Positions 29,890 through 36,919 of a stretch of 64,000 bases of DNA are shown one piece after another. Every line of letters starts with the position of its first letter. Position 1 is the first letter of the stretch. The position numbers were made by a program, and so were the translations under genes. The stretch is from assembly GCF_900103805.1 (NCBI RefSeq), contig NZ_FNIB01000007.1:233795-297794 (forward strand). Reading direction: 5' to 3'. The notes below the pieces were generated by a model. The model did no database searches. It was given only the letters and a program-made list of their open reading frames with translations, and was not told where the DNA came from. Source of the stretch: Cryobacterium flavum. Lineage in GTDB: Bacteria > Actinomycetota > Actinomycetes > Actinomycetales > Microbacteriaceae.

Positions 29890-30282
29890 ATGGCAAGAGT
29901 AAAGAGGGCCGTAAACGCCCACAAGAGTCGCCGCGTTATTCTCGAACGCGCCAAGGGCTACCGCGGTCAGCGTTCACGCCTGGTCACCAAGGCGAAGGAG
30001 CAGCTCACTCACTCCTTCACCTATAGCTACCGTGACCGTCGCGCACGCAAGGGCGATTTCCGTCGCCTGTGGATTCAGCGGATCAACGCTGCGTCGCGCG
30101 CGAATGGCCTCACCTACAACCGTCTGATCCAGGGCCTCGGCCTGGCTGGCATCGAGGTTGACCGTCGTATCCTCGCCGACCTGGCCGTCAACGAGGCAGC
30201 GACGTTCGCCGCCCTCGTTGAGAGCGCCAAGGCTGCTCTTCCTGCCGACACCTCGGCACCGAAGGTCTCCGTCACGGCGTAA
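29890..30282 (+). CDS. rplT: 50S ribosomal protein L20
   Basis: A 130-residue assembly protein of the large subunit, starting [15 protein letters not shown] with the typical [12 protein letters not shown] and [22 protein letters not shown] stretches. It ends about ten residues beyond the usual family end. The strong terminator at 30350-30382 closes the operon. Confidence 0.97.
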   Translation: MARVKRAVNAHKSRRVILERAKGYRGQRSRLVTKAKEQLTHSFTYSYRDRRARKGDFRRLWIQRINAASRANGLTYNRLIQGLGLAGIEVDRRILADLAVNEAATFAALVESAKAALPADTSAPKVSVTA

Positions 30283-30349
30283 TGCGTCAACCGAACCGTT
30301 CATCACTGGCTGCCTCCTGGGCGTGAATGTCGTGAACGGCTCAAAACAA

Positions 30350-30382
30350 GGAGCGGGTGACCTGGTCACCCGCTCCTTTTTT
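30350..30382 (+). terminator. Rho-independent terminator of infC-rpmI-rplT
   Basis: GGAGCGGGTGACC (30350-30362) pairs exactly with GGTCACCCGCTCC (30364-30376), followed by six T. It is the most canonical terminator in the window. Confidence 0.95.
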
Positions 30383-30402
30383 GTACGCATTCGCTGTGCA
30401 CC

Positions 30403-30408
30403 TAAACT
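30403..30408 (+). promoter_or_regulatory. -10 hexamer TAAACT before the SpoU methyltransferase gene
   Basis: TAAACT ends 7 nt before the ATG at 30416. Because a strong terminator precedes it, this promoter must drive the gene, and it leaves no room for a leader. It is one of the clearest leaderless cases here. Confidence 0.6.
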
Positions 30409-30415
30409 GGGGTAC

Positions 30416-31216
30416 ATGCTTGATAATTCACGTTCACCGCGCGTCCGTGCCGTCGCAAAACTTGCTAAGCGCGACGCGCGCCTCGAGTCCGGTCTGTTTC
30501 TGCTCGAAGGCCCACAGGCCGTTTCCGAAGCCCTCACCTTTCGTCCAGAGCTGGTCGTGGAGTTGTTTGCCACACCGACCGCGCTCGATCGTTACTCCGA
30601 CCTCGCCCAGAAAGCGGTCGACGCCCAGGTTGAGGTGGAGTTCGTCTCTGAAGAGGTGCTCGAGGCCATGGCCGACACGGTCACCCCGCAGGGCTTCGTG
30701 GCCGTCTGCCACCAGTTCCCCACCTCGGTGAAGAAGATCTTCAACGCCGAACCCAAACTCGTCGCCATCCTTGAAGAGGTACGCGACCCGGGAAACGCAG
30801 GAACCATCATTCGCGCAGCGGATGCCGCCGGCGCCGACGCCGTCATCCTCACCGGTCGCAGCGTCGACCTGTACAACCCCAAGGTCATCCGTTCCTCGAC
30901 CGGCTCCATCTTTCACCTGCCCGTCGCCATCGCGGCCGACCTTTCCGACGTGCTCGACCGTGCCCGCGCCGCCGGCCTGCAGCTGTTCGCCGCCGACATT
31001 AAAGGCTCCGACTTGCTCACCGCCCGCAACGAGGGGCTGCTCGCAGCTCCGACCGTGTGGCTGTTCGGCAACGAAGCTCGCGGCCTGACCGACGAAGACC
31101 TCGCTCGGGTCGACCGCAGTGTCAGCGTGCCGATCTACGGCGAAGCCGAGTCGATGAACCTGGCGACCGCGGCATCCGTTTGCCTGTATGAAAGTGCATT
31201 CGCCCAGCGCGCCTGA
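30416..31216 (+). CDS. SpoU/TrmH family RNA 2'-O-methyltransferase
   Basis: A 266-residue SPOUT methyltransferase. An N-terminal substrate-binding domain (FLLEGPQAVSEAL) precedes the knotted catalytic domain with EEVRDPGNAGTIIRAADAAG, LYNPKVIRSSTGSIFHLP and GEAESMNLATAASVCLYE. These are the three SpoU motifs. The target is probably a ribose in rRNA, by analogy with TsnR/RlmB, but is not determinable. In Actinobacteria this gene commonly stands between rplT and pheS; here 14.7 kb of other genes separate it from pheS. It converges on the LLM oxidoreductase gene with a 3-nt gap. Confidence 0.92.
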   Translation: MLDNSRSPRVRAVAKLAKRDARLESGLFLLEGPQAVSEALTFRPELVVELFATPTALDRYSDLAQKAVDAQVEVEFVSEEVLEAMADTVTPQGFVAVCHQFPTSVKKIFNAEPKLVAILEEVRDPGNAGTIIRAADAAGADAVILTGRSVDLYNPKVIRSSTGSIFHLPVAIAADLSDVLDRARAAGLQLFAADIKGSDLLTARNEGLLAAPTVWLFGNEARGLTDEDLARVDRSVSVPIYGEAESMNLATAASVCLYESAFAQRA

Positions 31217-31219
31217 GCA

Positions 31220-32149
31220 TCACTTCCGCACCAGGGCAAAAGCCTCAGCGAGCAAGGCGTACGAAGCTTCTCGATCGGCATACCCGGCAATCGGGCTGTT
31301 GACCATGATCTCGTCGATACCGTGGAGGCGGGCCAGATCTTCAAGCTGACGTCTCACGTCCTGTGGTGTTCCCGAAATAATCGATGACTGGTTGGCAGCG
31401 CGGCGGGTCGTTTCGTGCCCGCTCCAGCGGTGCGCCAAGGACACGTTCATGGCGGGGAACGGGCTGTCATCACCCAGGTCTTTGCGTGACCGCCACAGCA
31501 GGGCGATCTCCCGCAACCCGGACACGACGCTGGAGTGCTCCGCTGTGATGACTCGTACGGCAAGAAGAGGCTCGGGCTCAAGGCGATGGACGGTGGGAAG
31601 AAAACTGTCTCGATAGGCGTGCAGGGCAGCCTGTGCGGATTCCTGATTCAAGAAGTGGGCGTGCGCGTAGCCGCTTCCGATCGCTCCGGCGACCGGGGCA
31701 GTGCTGCGGCCGGCACCCAGCATCCAGAGTCGAAGATCCGTGCGTTCCGGATCATCGGGCAGGAGACCCAGCCTCTCGTGCAACTCAACAACCTTCGCGG
31801 GGTATGAACCGTCGCGGTCGCCGGCCCGCCCGATCCCCAGATCGACTCGCCCTGGGTGCAAGGCAGCCAGAATATTGAACGTCTCGGCCACCTTCGCCGG
31901 AGTGTACCGAGCGAGCAGCACCCCGCCGGTACCGATCCGGATCCCGCTCGTGTTTTCGAGGAGCGCGAGCGCTAAAATCTCCGGTGCAGTGCCGGCGAAA
32001 CTGGGGGAGTCGTGATGCTCGGCCACCCAGAAACGCTCATAACCGAGCTCGGCCGCCACCGTCCCCAGCCGCACCGTGTCGCGGATTGCCGCAGCAGCGG
32101 TCGTGCCTTCGGCGATCGGCGACTGGTCAAGAATCGACAGCCTCACCAC
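31220..32149 (-). CDS. LLM-class flavin-dependent oxidoreductase, MsnO8-like
   Basis: A 309-residue luciferase-like monooxygenase that would use reduced FMN. The fold is recognisable from LGYERFWVAEHHDSPSFAG, IRIGTGGVLLARYTPAKVAE and RVDLGIGRAGD. It fits the MsnO8 branch, named after an oxygenase of mensacarcin synthesis. It is the last gene of a three-gene operon, overlapping the preceding unknown gene by 7 nt. Possible roles are Baeyer-Villiger oxidation or desulfonation; the esterase in the operon would suit the former. The substrate is unknown. Confidence 0.85.
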   Translation of the reverse strand: MVRLSILDQSPIAEGTTAAAAIRDTVRLGTVAAELGYERFWVAEHHDSPSFAGTAPEILALALLENTSGIRIGTGGVLLARYTPAKVAETFNILAALHPGRVDLGIGRAGDRDGSYPAKVVELHERLGLLPDDPERTDLRLWMLGAGRSTAPVAGAIGSGYAHAHFLNQESAQAALHAYRDSFLPTVHRLEPEPLLAVRVITAEHSSVVSGLREIALLWRSRKDLGDDSPFPAMNVSLAHRWSGHETTRRAANQSSIISGTPQDVRRQLEDLARLHGIDEIMVNSPIAGYADREASYALLAEAFALVRK

Positions 32150-32673
32150 GGCGAAACTGCTTCAGCAGGTCCGGTTGCCGGCACGATGCGGAAATCCGCG
32201 AGGAAGACCAGGTTGTGCAGTTCGGCGGCCGCTATCGCGCGTAACGTCGGCAGCTCGCCCGCAGCCTGCAGGGGGGTGAAGACGTTGAGAGGCCAGTCGC
32301 GCACCGTCCCTCCGCGGAGATGTGGATGGTGAAAGTTGCGGCCGAAGTAGGCCGTCAGAGTGATCGGAGGGATCTCTGCGGCTACCTGACGGGGCCACGA
32401 CAGCGTCCACGAGCAGCCGAGCCCGCCGTCCTGCGTTCGGGCCACACCGGTGCTGTGGATCGTTCCAGTGTTCAGCAAGAGCGCCGCATTCAGTTCTGTC
32501 AGCGCTGAGCGGCAGGGCGAATCCATGAGCGTCGCTGTGGTCGCGAACAGAGCCTCCTTGTCGGCACGACTGTGCGCCTGACCGTGCGTGCCGTCGCGGA
32601 GATCGGCGAAGTGCCGGAGAAGGGCTGAAGCATTGTCTGTCACCGAGAGGTCAATCGGGTATGGGCTGGTCAT
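32143..32673 (-). CDS. Hypothetical protein between an esterase and an LLM oxidoreductase
   Basis: A 176-residue soluble protein that I do not recognise. No signal peptide or membrane segment is visible. The second half has a strand-rich look and a conspicuous FHHPHLRGG stretch near residue 115 followed by WPLNVFTPLQ, which faintly recalls the HPH region of E2/RWD-like folds, but no catalytic cysteine follows, so I give this no weight. It overlaps the esterase gene by 4 nt and the LLM gene by 7 nt, so the three products are almost certainly made together. Confidence 0.7.
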   Translation of the reverse strand: MTSPYPIDLSVTDNASALLRHFADLRDGTHGQAHSRADKEALFATTATLMDSPCRSALTELNAALLLNTGTIHSTGVARTQDGGLGCSWTLSWPRQVAAEIPPITLTAYFGRNFHHPHLRGGTVRDWPLNVFTPLQAAGELPTLRAIAAAELHNLVFLADFRIVPATGPAEAVSPW

Positions 32674-33539
32674 CGTGGGGTCCTCATTCTGTTGTGGTCG
32701 TGTGTGGTGTCGAACCAGGTGTCCAGCACTGTGTTGATCCAGACGTGCACAGGATTGGGCCGCGGTCCTCGCTGAAACAGAAAGTCGCCGTGCTCCAGCG
32801 CCGGATCGGTGTGCAAAAGGGCAGGAACTCCGTCGCGCTGCAGGTTTGCGGCGTAGGATCGCACGTCGTCTGAGACAGGATCGAAGGTCCCCGTGATGAG
32901 GGCGGTGCGACAGAGTCCGGACAGGTCTGACCCGTTCAGCGGTGTCAGGTAGGACTCATCCATTCGGTCGGCGAGTGGCCCCCGGTAGCGAGCCCACGCT
33001 TGTTGAAGCTGGCGACGCTCCGGGAATCGTGCCGGCATGGCGAGGTAGGAAGGCGCTGTGCACTCTGGGTCCAAGGGTGGGTAGGCCAGTATTTGTCCCG
33101 CGAGGGGAATTCCGTGATCACGGCACCACAATGCAGCGCCAGCGGCAATCGTGCCTCCGGCGCTGTCCCCGCCAATCACCAGCTGGCTCGCGGGGTCTGT
33201 CAGATGCGCGGACGCCCACCGCACCACCCTGAGTAGGTCATTCAGGGCGGTGGGGTGCGTCCACCGCGGAGCCAGCCGATAGCCGACATTGACGATACGA
33301 AGGCCGCACAGGGAGGTCAGGGCCAGGCATGCCGCGTGCCAGTCCTCAAGGGAACCGCGCGTCCAGCTTCCGCCGTGCGCCCATACCAGTGTGGCCAGGC
33401 CGGCTCGGGGACCGTCATAGATTCTGAGCGGGATGCGATACCCGTCTTCGGCCTGCACTTCCGACTCGGACCACCGCACGGATGCTGCTGTCATCGCGCC
33501 GAATCTCATAGGTCGATCCTGACAAGAACGGCGGGTCAC
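32670..33539 (-). CDS. Alpha/beta hydrolase, HSL-like carboxylesterase
   Basis: An esterase of 289 residues (279 if it starts at the internal ATG, 33509). The oxyanion-hole motif is LVWAHGGSW and the nucleophile Ser is in VIGGDSAGGTIAAG. Acid and base are probably Asp in GTFDPVSDD and His in LEHGDF. The family hydrolyses short-chain esters or lactones. It is the first gene of the operon esterase-unknown-LLM, on the strand opposite to the AUDH-like operon at 33732. Confidence 0.88.
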   Translation of the reverse strand: MTRRSCQDRPMRFGAMTAASVRWSESEVQAEDGYRIPLRIYDGPRAGLATLVWAHGGSWTRGSLEDWHAACLALTSLCGLRIVNVGYRLAPRWTHPTALNDLLRVVRWASAHLTDPASQLVIGGDSAGGTIAAGAALWCRDHGIPLAGQILAYPPLDPECTAPSYLAMPARFPERRQLQQAWARYRGPLADRMDESYLTPLNGSDLSGLCRTALITGTFDPVSDDVRSYAANLQRDGVPALLHTDPALEHGDFLFQRGPRPNPVHVWINTVLDTWFDTTHDHNRMRTPR

Positions 33540-33731
33540 CGCCTCTCCCTGCGCTGCCTATCACTGACAGGGTGTGGATACTGGGGAATACCACCACCCA
33601 TACTGGGGGCGTTGTAACAGAGCTGTTGATCGGCGCAGGTGACCGCGTTGTTTCAGTTCTCTTCCCGGGCCGCTGAAGCGGCATCTTGTGTCCTAAAAGC
33701 CTCGCAGAGGCCAAACTGAGGGACCTAAGAA

Positions 33732-34415
33732 ATGGAAAGAGCGAGACTCCTTAACTTCACCAGCGATCTTATTTCAGCCCGCGTGCTCGACGATCCGGCA
33801 GAAGTGCCGATCGTCGGAGCAGGCATCGTCGTGAACGTGGCACCCACCCGCGCGTTCACCTCCGGTTCCCAACGGAGCATCCTCCCCGCCCTCTCATCTA
33901 CGATTCTTCGGCAGGGCACGGTCGCCGGCGAGAAACTCATCGTCCTGACCATAGAATCACCAGCCGTGCAGGAAGCTCAACTCGTACACCGTGGGTGGAC
34001 GAACTTCTATGATTCCCAGTTTGGTTCTCCGGTCCTTCTGAAATCGCCGCAGGACCGGTTGGGGACGGTGGAGCTGAATTGCGCCGACATACTCGGCATC
34101 ACTGACAACGCCATCGGGACGTCCCGCTTCGAGGTGCGAGCCAACCTCTGGTTCAGCCCGGCCGGCACTGACTGCGGCATTCACAATCGACACGACTTCA
34201 TCGAGGTGCACACCCAGGTGCTCGGGCGCGGCCGAATGCAGAAATTCATGTCCGAAAACGAAGACACACTCTACGAAGATCAGTTGCTCAGCCCGGGGAA
34301 TACCAACCCGACTCCGTTCTGCATCGGAGTCGGCGGAACCTTCCACTACCCCTGGCACCAATACCACGCCGACACCGACTGCGTGTGGCTTGCCGTCGAA
34401 TACCACCGGATCTGA
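33732..34415 (+). CDS. Cupin-domain protein resembling the C-terminal half of aldos-2-ulose dehydratase
   Basis: A 227-residue protein. The C-terminal half contains a cupin metal-site pattern, GIHNRHDFIEVHTQVLGRGR near residue 150, and ends YPWHQYHADTDCVWLAVEYH. From memory this matches the second cupin of the fungal AUDH (GFHNHVEASFCEIHA... YPWHAWL...). The N-terminal half would correspond to its first cupin. AUDH dehydrates aldos-2-uloses and 1,5-anhydrofructose. The propeller half of AUDH is encoded separately at 35645. It is the first gene of the operon; GAGGGACC stands before the ATG. Assignment is from remembered similarity, not a search. Confidence 0.6.
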   Translation: MERARLLNFTSDLISARVLDDPAEVPIVGAGIVVNVAPTRAFTSGSQRSILPALSSTILRQGTVAGEKLIVLTIESPAVQEAQLVHRGWTNFYDSQFGSPVLLKSPQDRLGTVELNCADILGITDNAIGTSRFEVRANLWFSPAGTDCGIHNRHDFIEVHTQVLGRGRMQKFMSENEDTLYEDQLLSPGNTNPTPFCIGVGGTFHYPWHQYHADTDCVWLAVEYHRI

Positions 34416-34481
34416 ATTCGGAGTCCTCGTCATAGTGCGGGGCACCCTTGCGAAACCTGGCTCGACCTCTTGAGGAGCACC

Positions 34482-35648
34482 ATGAAGACCATCGGATTAA
34501 TTTTTGGAACCCGGCCCGAAGCCGTGAAATTCGCACCCATCATTAAAGCGTTGCAGGAAGACGCCCGATTCACGCCGATACTTATTTCAACCGGGCAGCA
34601 TCGGGAGATGTTGGATTCGACGCTGGCCGAATTTGGTATCACCCCCGATCTCGACCTCCGGGTTATGCGCGACAAGCAGACCCTCAGCCAGGTCACCCAC
34701 CGCATCCTCGAAGGCATCAGCGACGGCGATCACCTGGCCGGCATGGACGCGGTCATGGTTCACGGCGATACGGCATCCACTCTGGCTGGGGCGCTGGCCG
34801 CATTGCACCAACAGATTCCGATCATCCACGTCGAAGCCGGTCTCAGGAGCGGTAACAACCTATCTCCGTATCCGGAAGAGGTGAACCGAAAGCTCGTGGG
34901 TCAAATCGCCGCCCTGCACCTCGCACCGACGATGGGGAACAGCGCCAACCTCATTCGCGAGGGAATCCCAGAGAATCGGATCGTCGTGACCGGAAACACC
35001 ATCGTGGATGCCCTTGAATGGGGGCTGCAGAACCTCGGTTCCTATGGAGACGCCGCGCTCGAGGACCTGGACGACGATCCGCGTCGCGTGATCGTCGCCA
35101 CCTCACACCGACGGGAATCATTGGGTCAGCCGATGCGGGAAATCGCGGGCGCACTGTTCGATATCGCCCAGGATCCTGGGGTGCGGATTGTCGTGCCCCT
35201 GCACTTGAACCCCCTCGTGCGTTCGATCATGCTTCCCATCCTCTCCGGCCTCGACAACGTCACGATCGTGGATCCGCTCCCGTATCTGAGCTTCTGCCGA
35301 TTGCTCGTTCGCAGCGACATCATCTTGTCGGACAGTTCGGGGGCTGAAGAAGAAGGCCCGGCCCTCGGCAAGCCGACGCTCGTGCTGCGCGACATCACCG
35401 AGCGACAGGAATCGATCCTGACGGGCAGTTCCCGACTCGTCAGCCGGTCCCGCCCGCACATCGTGGCACAGGTGCGGCACCTTCTCGACGACGAAGATGC
35501 GTATCGTGAGATGGCCGAGGCCATCAACCCGTACGGGGACGGATGCGCCACCCAACGCACCGTCGCCGCGGTGGCGCACTTCTTCGGCCGGGGACCGGCT
35601 GTAATGCCCTTTGTTCCCGGGGCCGAGCCGGTGAGAGTCGCAGCATGA
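34482..35648 (+). CDS. wecB: UDP-N-acetylglucosamine 2-epimerase (non-hydrolysing)
   Basis: A 388-residue enzyme that interconverts UDP-GlcNAc and UDP-ManNAc. Motifs are FGTRPEAVKFAPIIKAL, IHVEAGLRSGNNLSPYPEEV with NRKLVGQ following, VTGNTIVDAL and SDSSGAEEEGPALGKP. Most family members have SGG where SSG is seen, a mild deviation. The ATG at 34482 follows GAGGAG, better than the TTG at 34470. It overlaps the propeller gene by four bases (ATGA). It lies between the two AUDH-like genes rather than beside other wall-polymer genes, so its donor sugar may serve this pathway; that is inference. Confidence 0.88.
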   Translation: MKTIGLIFGTRPEAVKFAPIIKALQEDARFTPILISTGQHREMLDSTLAEFGITPDLDLRVMRDKQTLSQVTHRILEGISDGDHLAGMDAVMVHGDTASTLAGALAALHQQIPIIHVEAGLRSGNNLSPYPEEVNRKLVGQIAALHLAPTMGNSANLIREGIPENRIVVTGNTIVDALEWGLQNLGSYGDAALEDLDDDPRRVIVATSHRRESLGQPMREIAGALFDIAQDPGVRIVVPLHLNPLVRSIMLPILSGLDNVTIVDPLPYLSFCRLLVRSDIILSDSSGAEEEGPALGKPTLVLRDITERQESILTGSSRLVSRSRPHIVAQVRHLLDDEDAYREMAEAINPYGDGCATQRTVAAVAHFFGRGPAVMPFVPGAEPVRVAA

Positions 35649-36919
35649 CGATGTCCGCGTACGGGTCTCGTATCCTCGAACCGCGTTTCGGTTCCGAGAC
35701 GGTCACCGACTTCCTTCGCGACGGGTACTGGCTTGAGGCCGCTGATATCACGGGAACCGGTCGACCGGACCTGGTCGGCTACGGCCTCTCGCTCGGTGAG
35801 ATCTATTGGTACCAGAACCCTGGGTGGCAGAAGCGCCTTGTTGTGGACAAGGTAAAAGAACCCGTGGGGATGGACCACGGCGACATTACCGGTAACGGTC
35901 TGGCCGATCTTGCCGTGTGCTACCAGCTCTACGGCCCCGGCGGAACGATCCACCACGCCGACCCGGAGGGCGGCAAGATCGATTGGTTGGAAAACCCGGG
36001 AAACGCAGCCGAAACGAGTGAGCAATGGATGCGCCACTATGTTGGTCGCGCCACGGGGATGCACCGCCTGCGCCTGGGTCACTTCACACGCAACGATGTG
36101 ATGCAGATAATCGGCTTTCCGATCGTGGCCGTGGAGGGCGTGCATGCCGTGCTCCCCATCGTGCTCTTCACCCAACCAGCGGATGTCAGGTCTGCTGCGG
36201 AGTGGCCGATGGAGGTCGTCTCCAACCGGGACTTTCGAATGATCCATGGCGTTGCCCGAAAGGAAGGCCTGATTCCCGGGTCCGACCTTGATTCCATCCT
36301 GATGGCATCGGATGAGGGTGTGACCTGGCTCTACTACGACGCGGTTGCGGGGGAGTGGACCTGGGAGCACGTCGGTGGCGGCGAGGAATCACAGTTCGAG
36401 CAGACCACCTTCAAGGGCAGCGGGGATGTCGACGGGGGACGTCTCGGAACGAATGCTCTGGCGTACGTCGCCGCTGTCGAGCCATTCCACGGAAATACCG
36501 TGGCGGTGTATGCCCGCACGGCGCCCGAAAACAAGGTCCCGGGCGAGTGGAGGCGGCACGTGCTCGATATCTACGGTGACCCGAATGAGAACGGGGAGGG
36601 AACGGGCCACACGGTCATGTGTCGCGACTTCGATGGGGACGGTGACGATGAATTTCTGGTCGGGCTGCGCGGACCTGATCCGTGGCAGGGCGCGATGTAT
36701 TACAAGGCGGTCGACGCAGCGCGGGGCTTGTTCCTGAAGTGGCGGGTATCGCGCGAATCGGTCGCTCGAATCGTGGCGGGCGATTTTAGCGGAAGTGGCG
36801 TGGACGACTTCGCCACCATCTCATACTCGGTCGCGCACTATTTTGTCGCACCGAAGGCGCAGATCACCCTGCACCAAAATTTGACCGTTCGAGCACCCGC
36901 GGCAGGAGAATTCCTGTGA
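35645..36919 (+). CDS. FG-GAP/VCBS-type beta-propeller protein resembling the N-terminal part of aldos-2-ulose dehydratase
   Basis: A 424-residue protein without signal peptide. It has repeated DxDxDG-like calcium loops (ADITGTGRPDLVGYG, GDITGNGLADLAV, CRDFDGDGDDEFLVGL, AGDFSGSGVDDFATISYS) expected for a seven-bladed propeller. Stretches such as DGYWLEAAD, WLENPG, GMHRLRLGHFTRND, EPFHGNTVAVY, WRRHVLDIYG and ATISYSVAHYF parallel the fungal AUDH propeller closely, from memory. In AUDH this domain and two cupins form one chain of about 900 residues; here they are two genes. Start overlaps wecB (ATGA) and end overlaps the FAD oxidase gene (GTGA). Confidence 0.7.
   Translation: MTMSAYGSRILEPRFGSETVTDFLRDGYWLEAADITGTGRPDLVGYGLSLGEIYWYQNPGWQKRLVVDKVKEPVGMDHGDITGNGLADLAVCYQLYGPGGTIHHADPEGGKIDWLENPGNAAETSEQWMRHYVGRATGMHRLRLGHFTRNDVMQIIGFPIVAVEGVHAVLPIVLFTQPADVRSAAEWPMEVVSNRDFRMIHGVARKEGLIPGSDLDSILMASDEGVTWLYYDAVAGEWTWEHVGGGEESQFEQTTFKGSGDVDGGRLGTNALAYVAAVEPFHGNTVAVYARTAPENKVPGEWRRHVLDIYGDPNENGEGTGHTVMCRDFDGDGDDEFLVGLRGPDPWQGAMYYKAVDAARGLFLKWRVSRESVARIVAGDFSGSGVDDFATISYSVAHYFVAPKAQITLHQNLTVRAPAAGEFL

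Noticed and set aside
32143..32673. Ubiquitin-E2-like fold for the unknown protein because of its HPH stretch
   Set aside because: No catalytic cysteine follows and no other ubiquitin-like component is near; the resemblance is too short.
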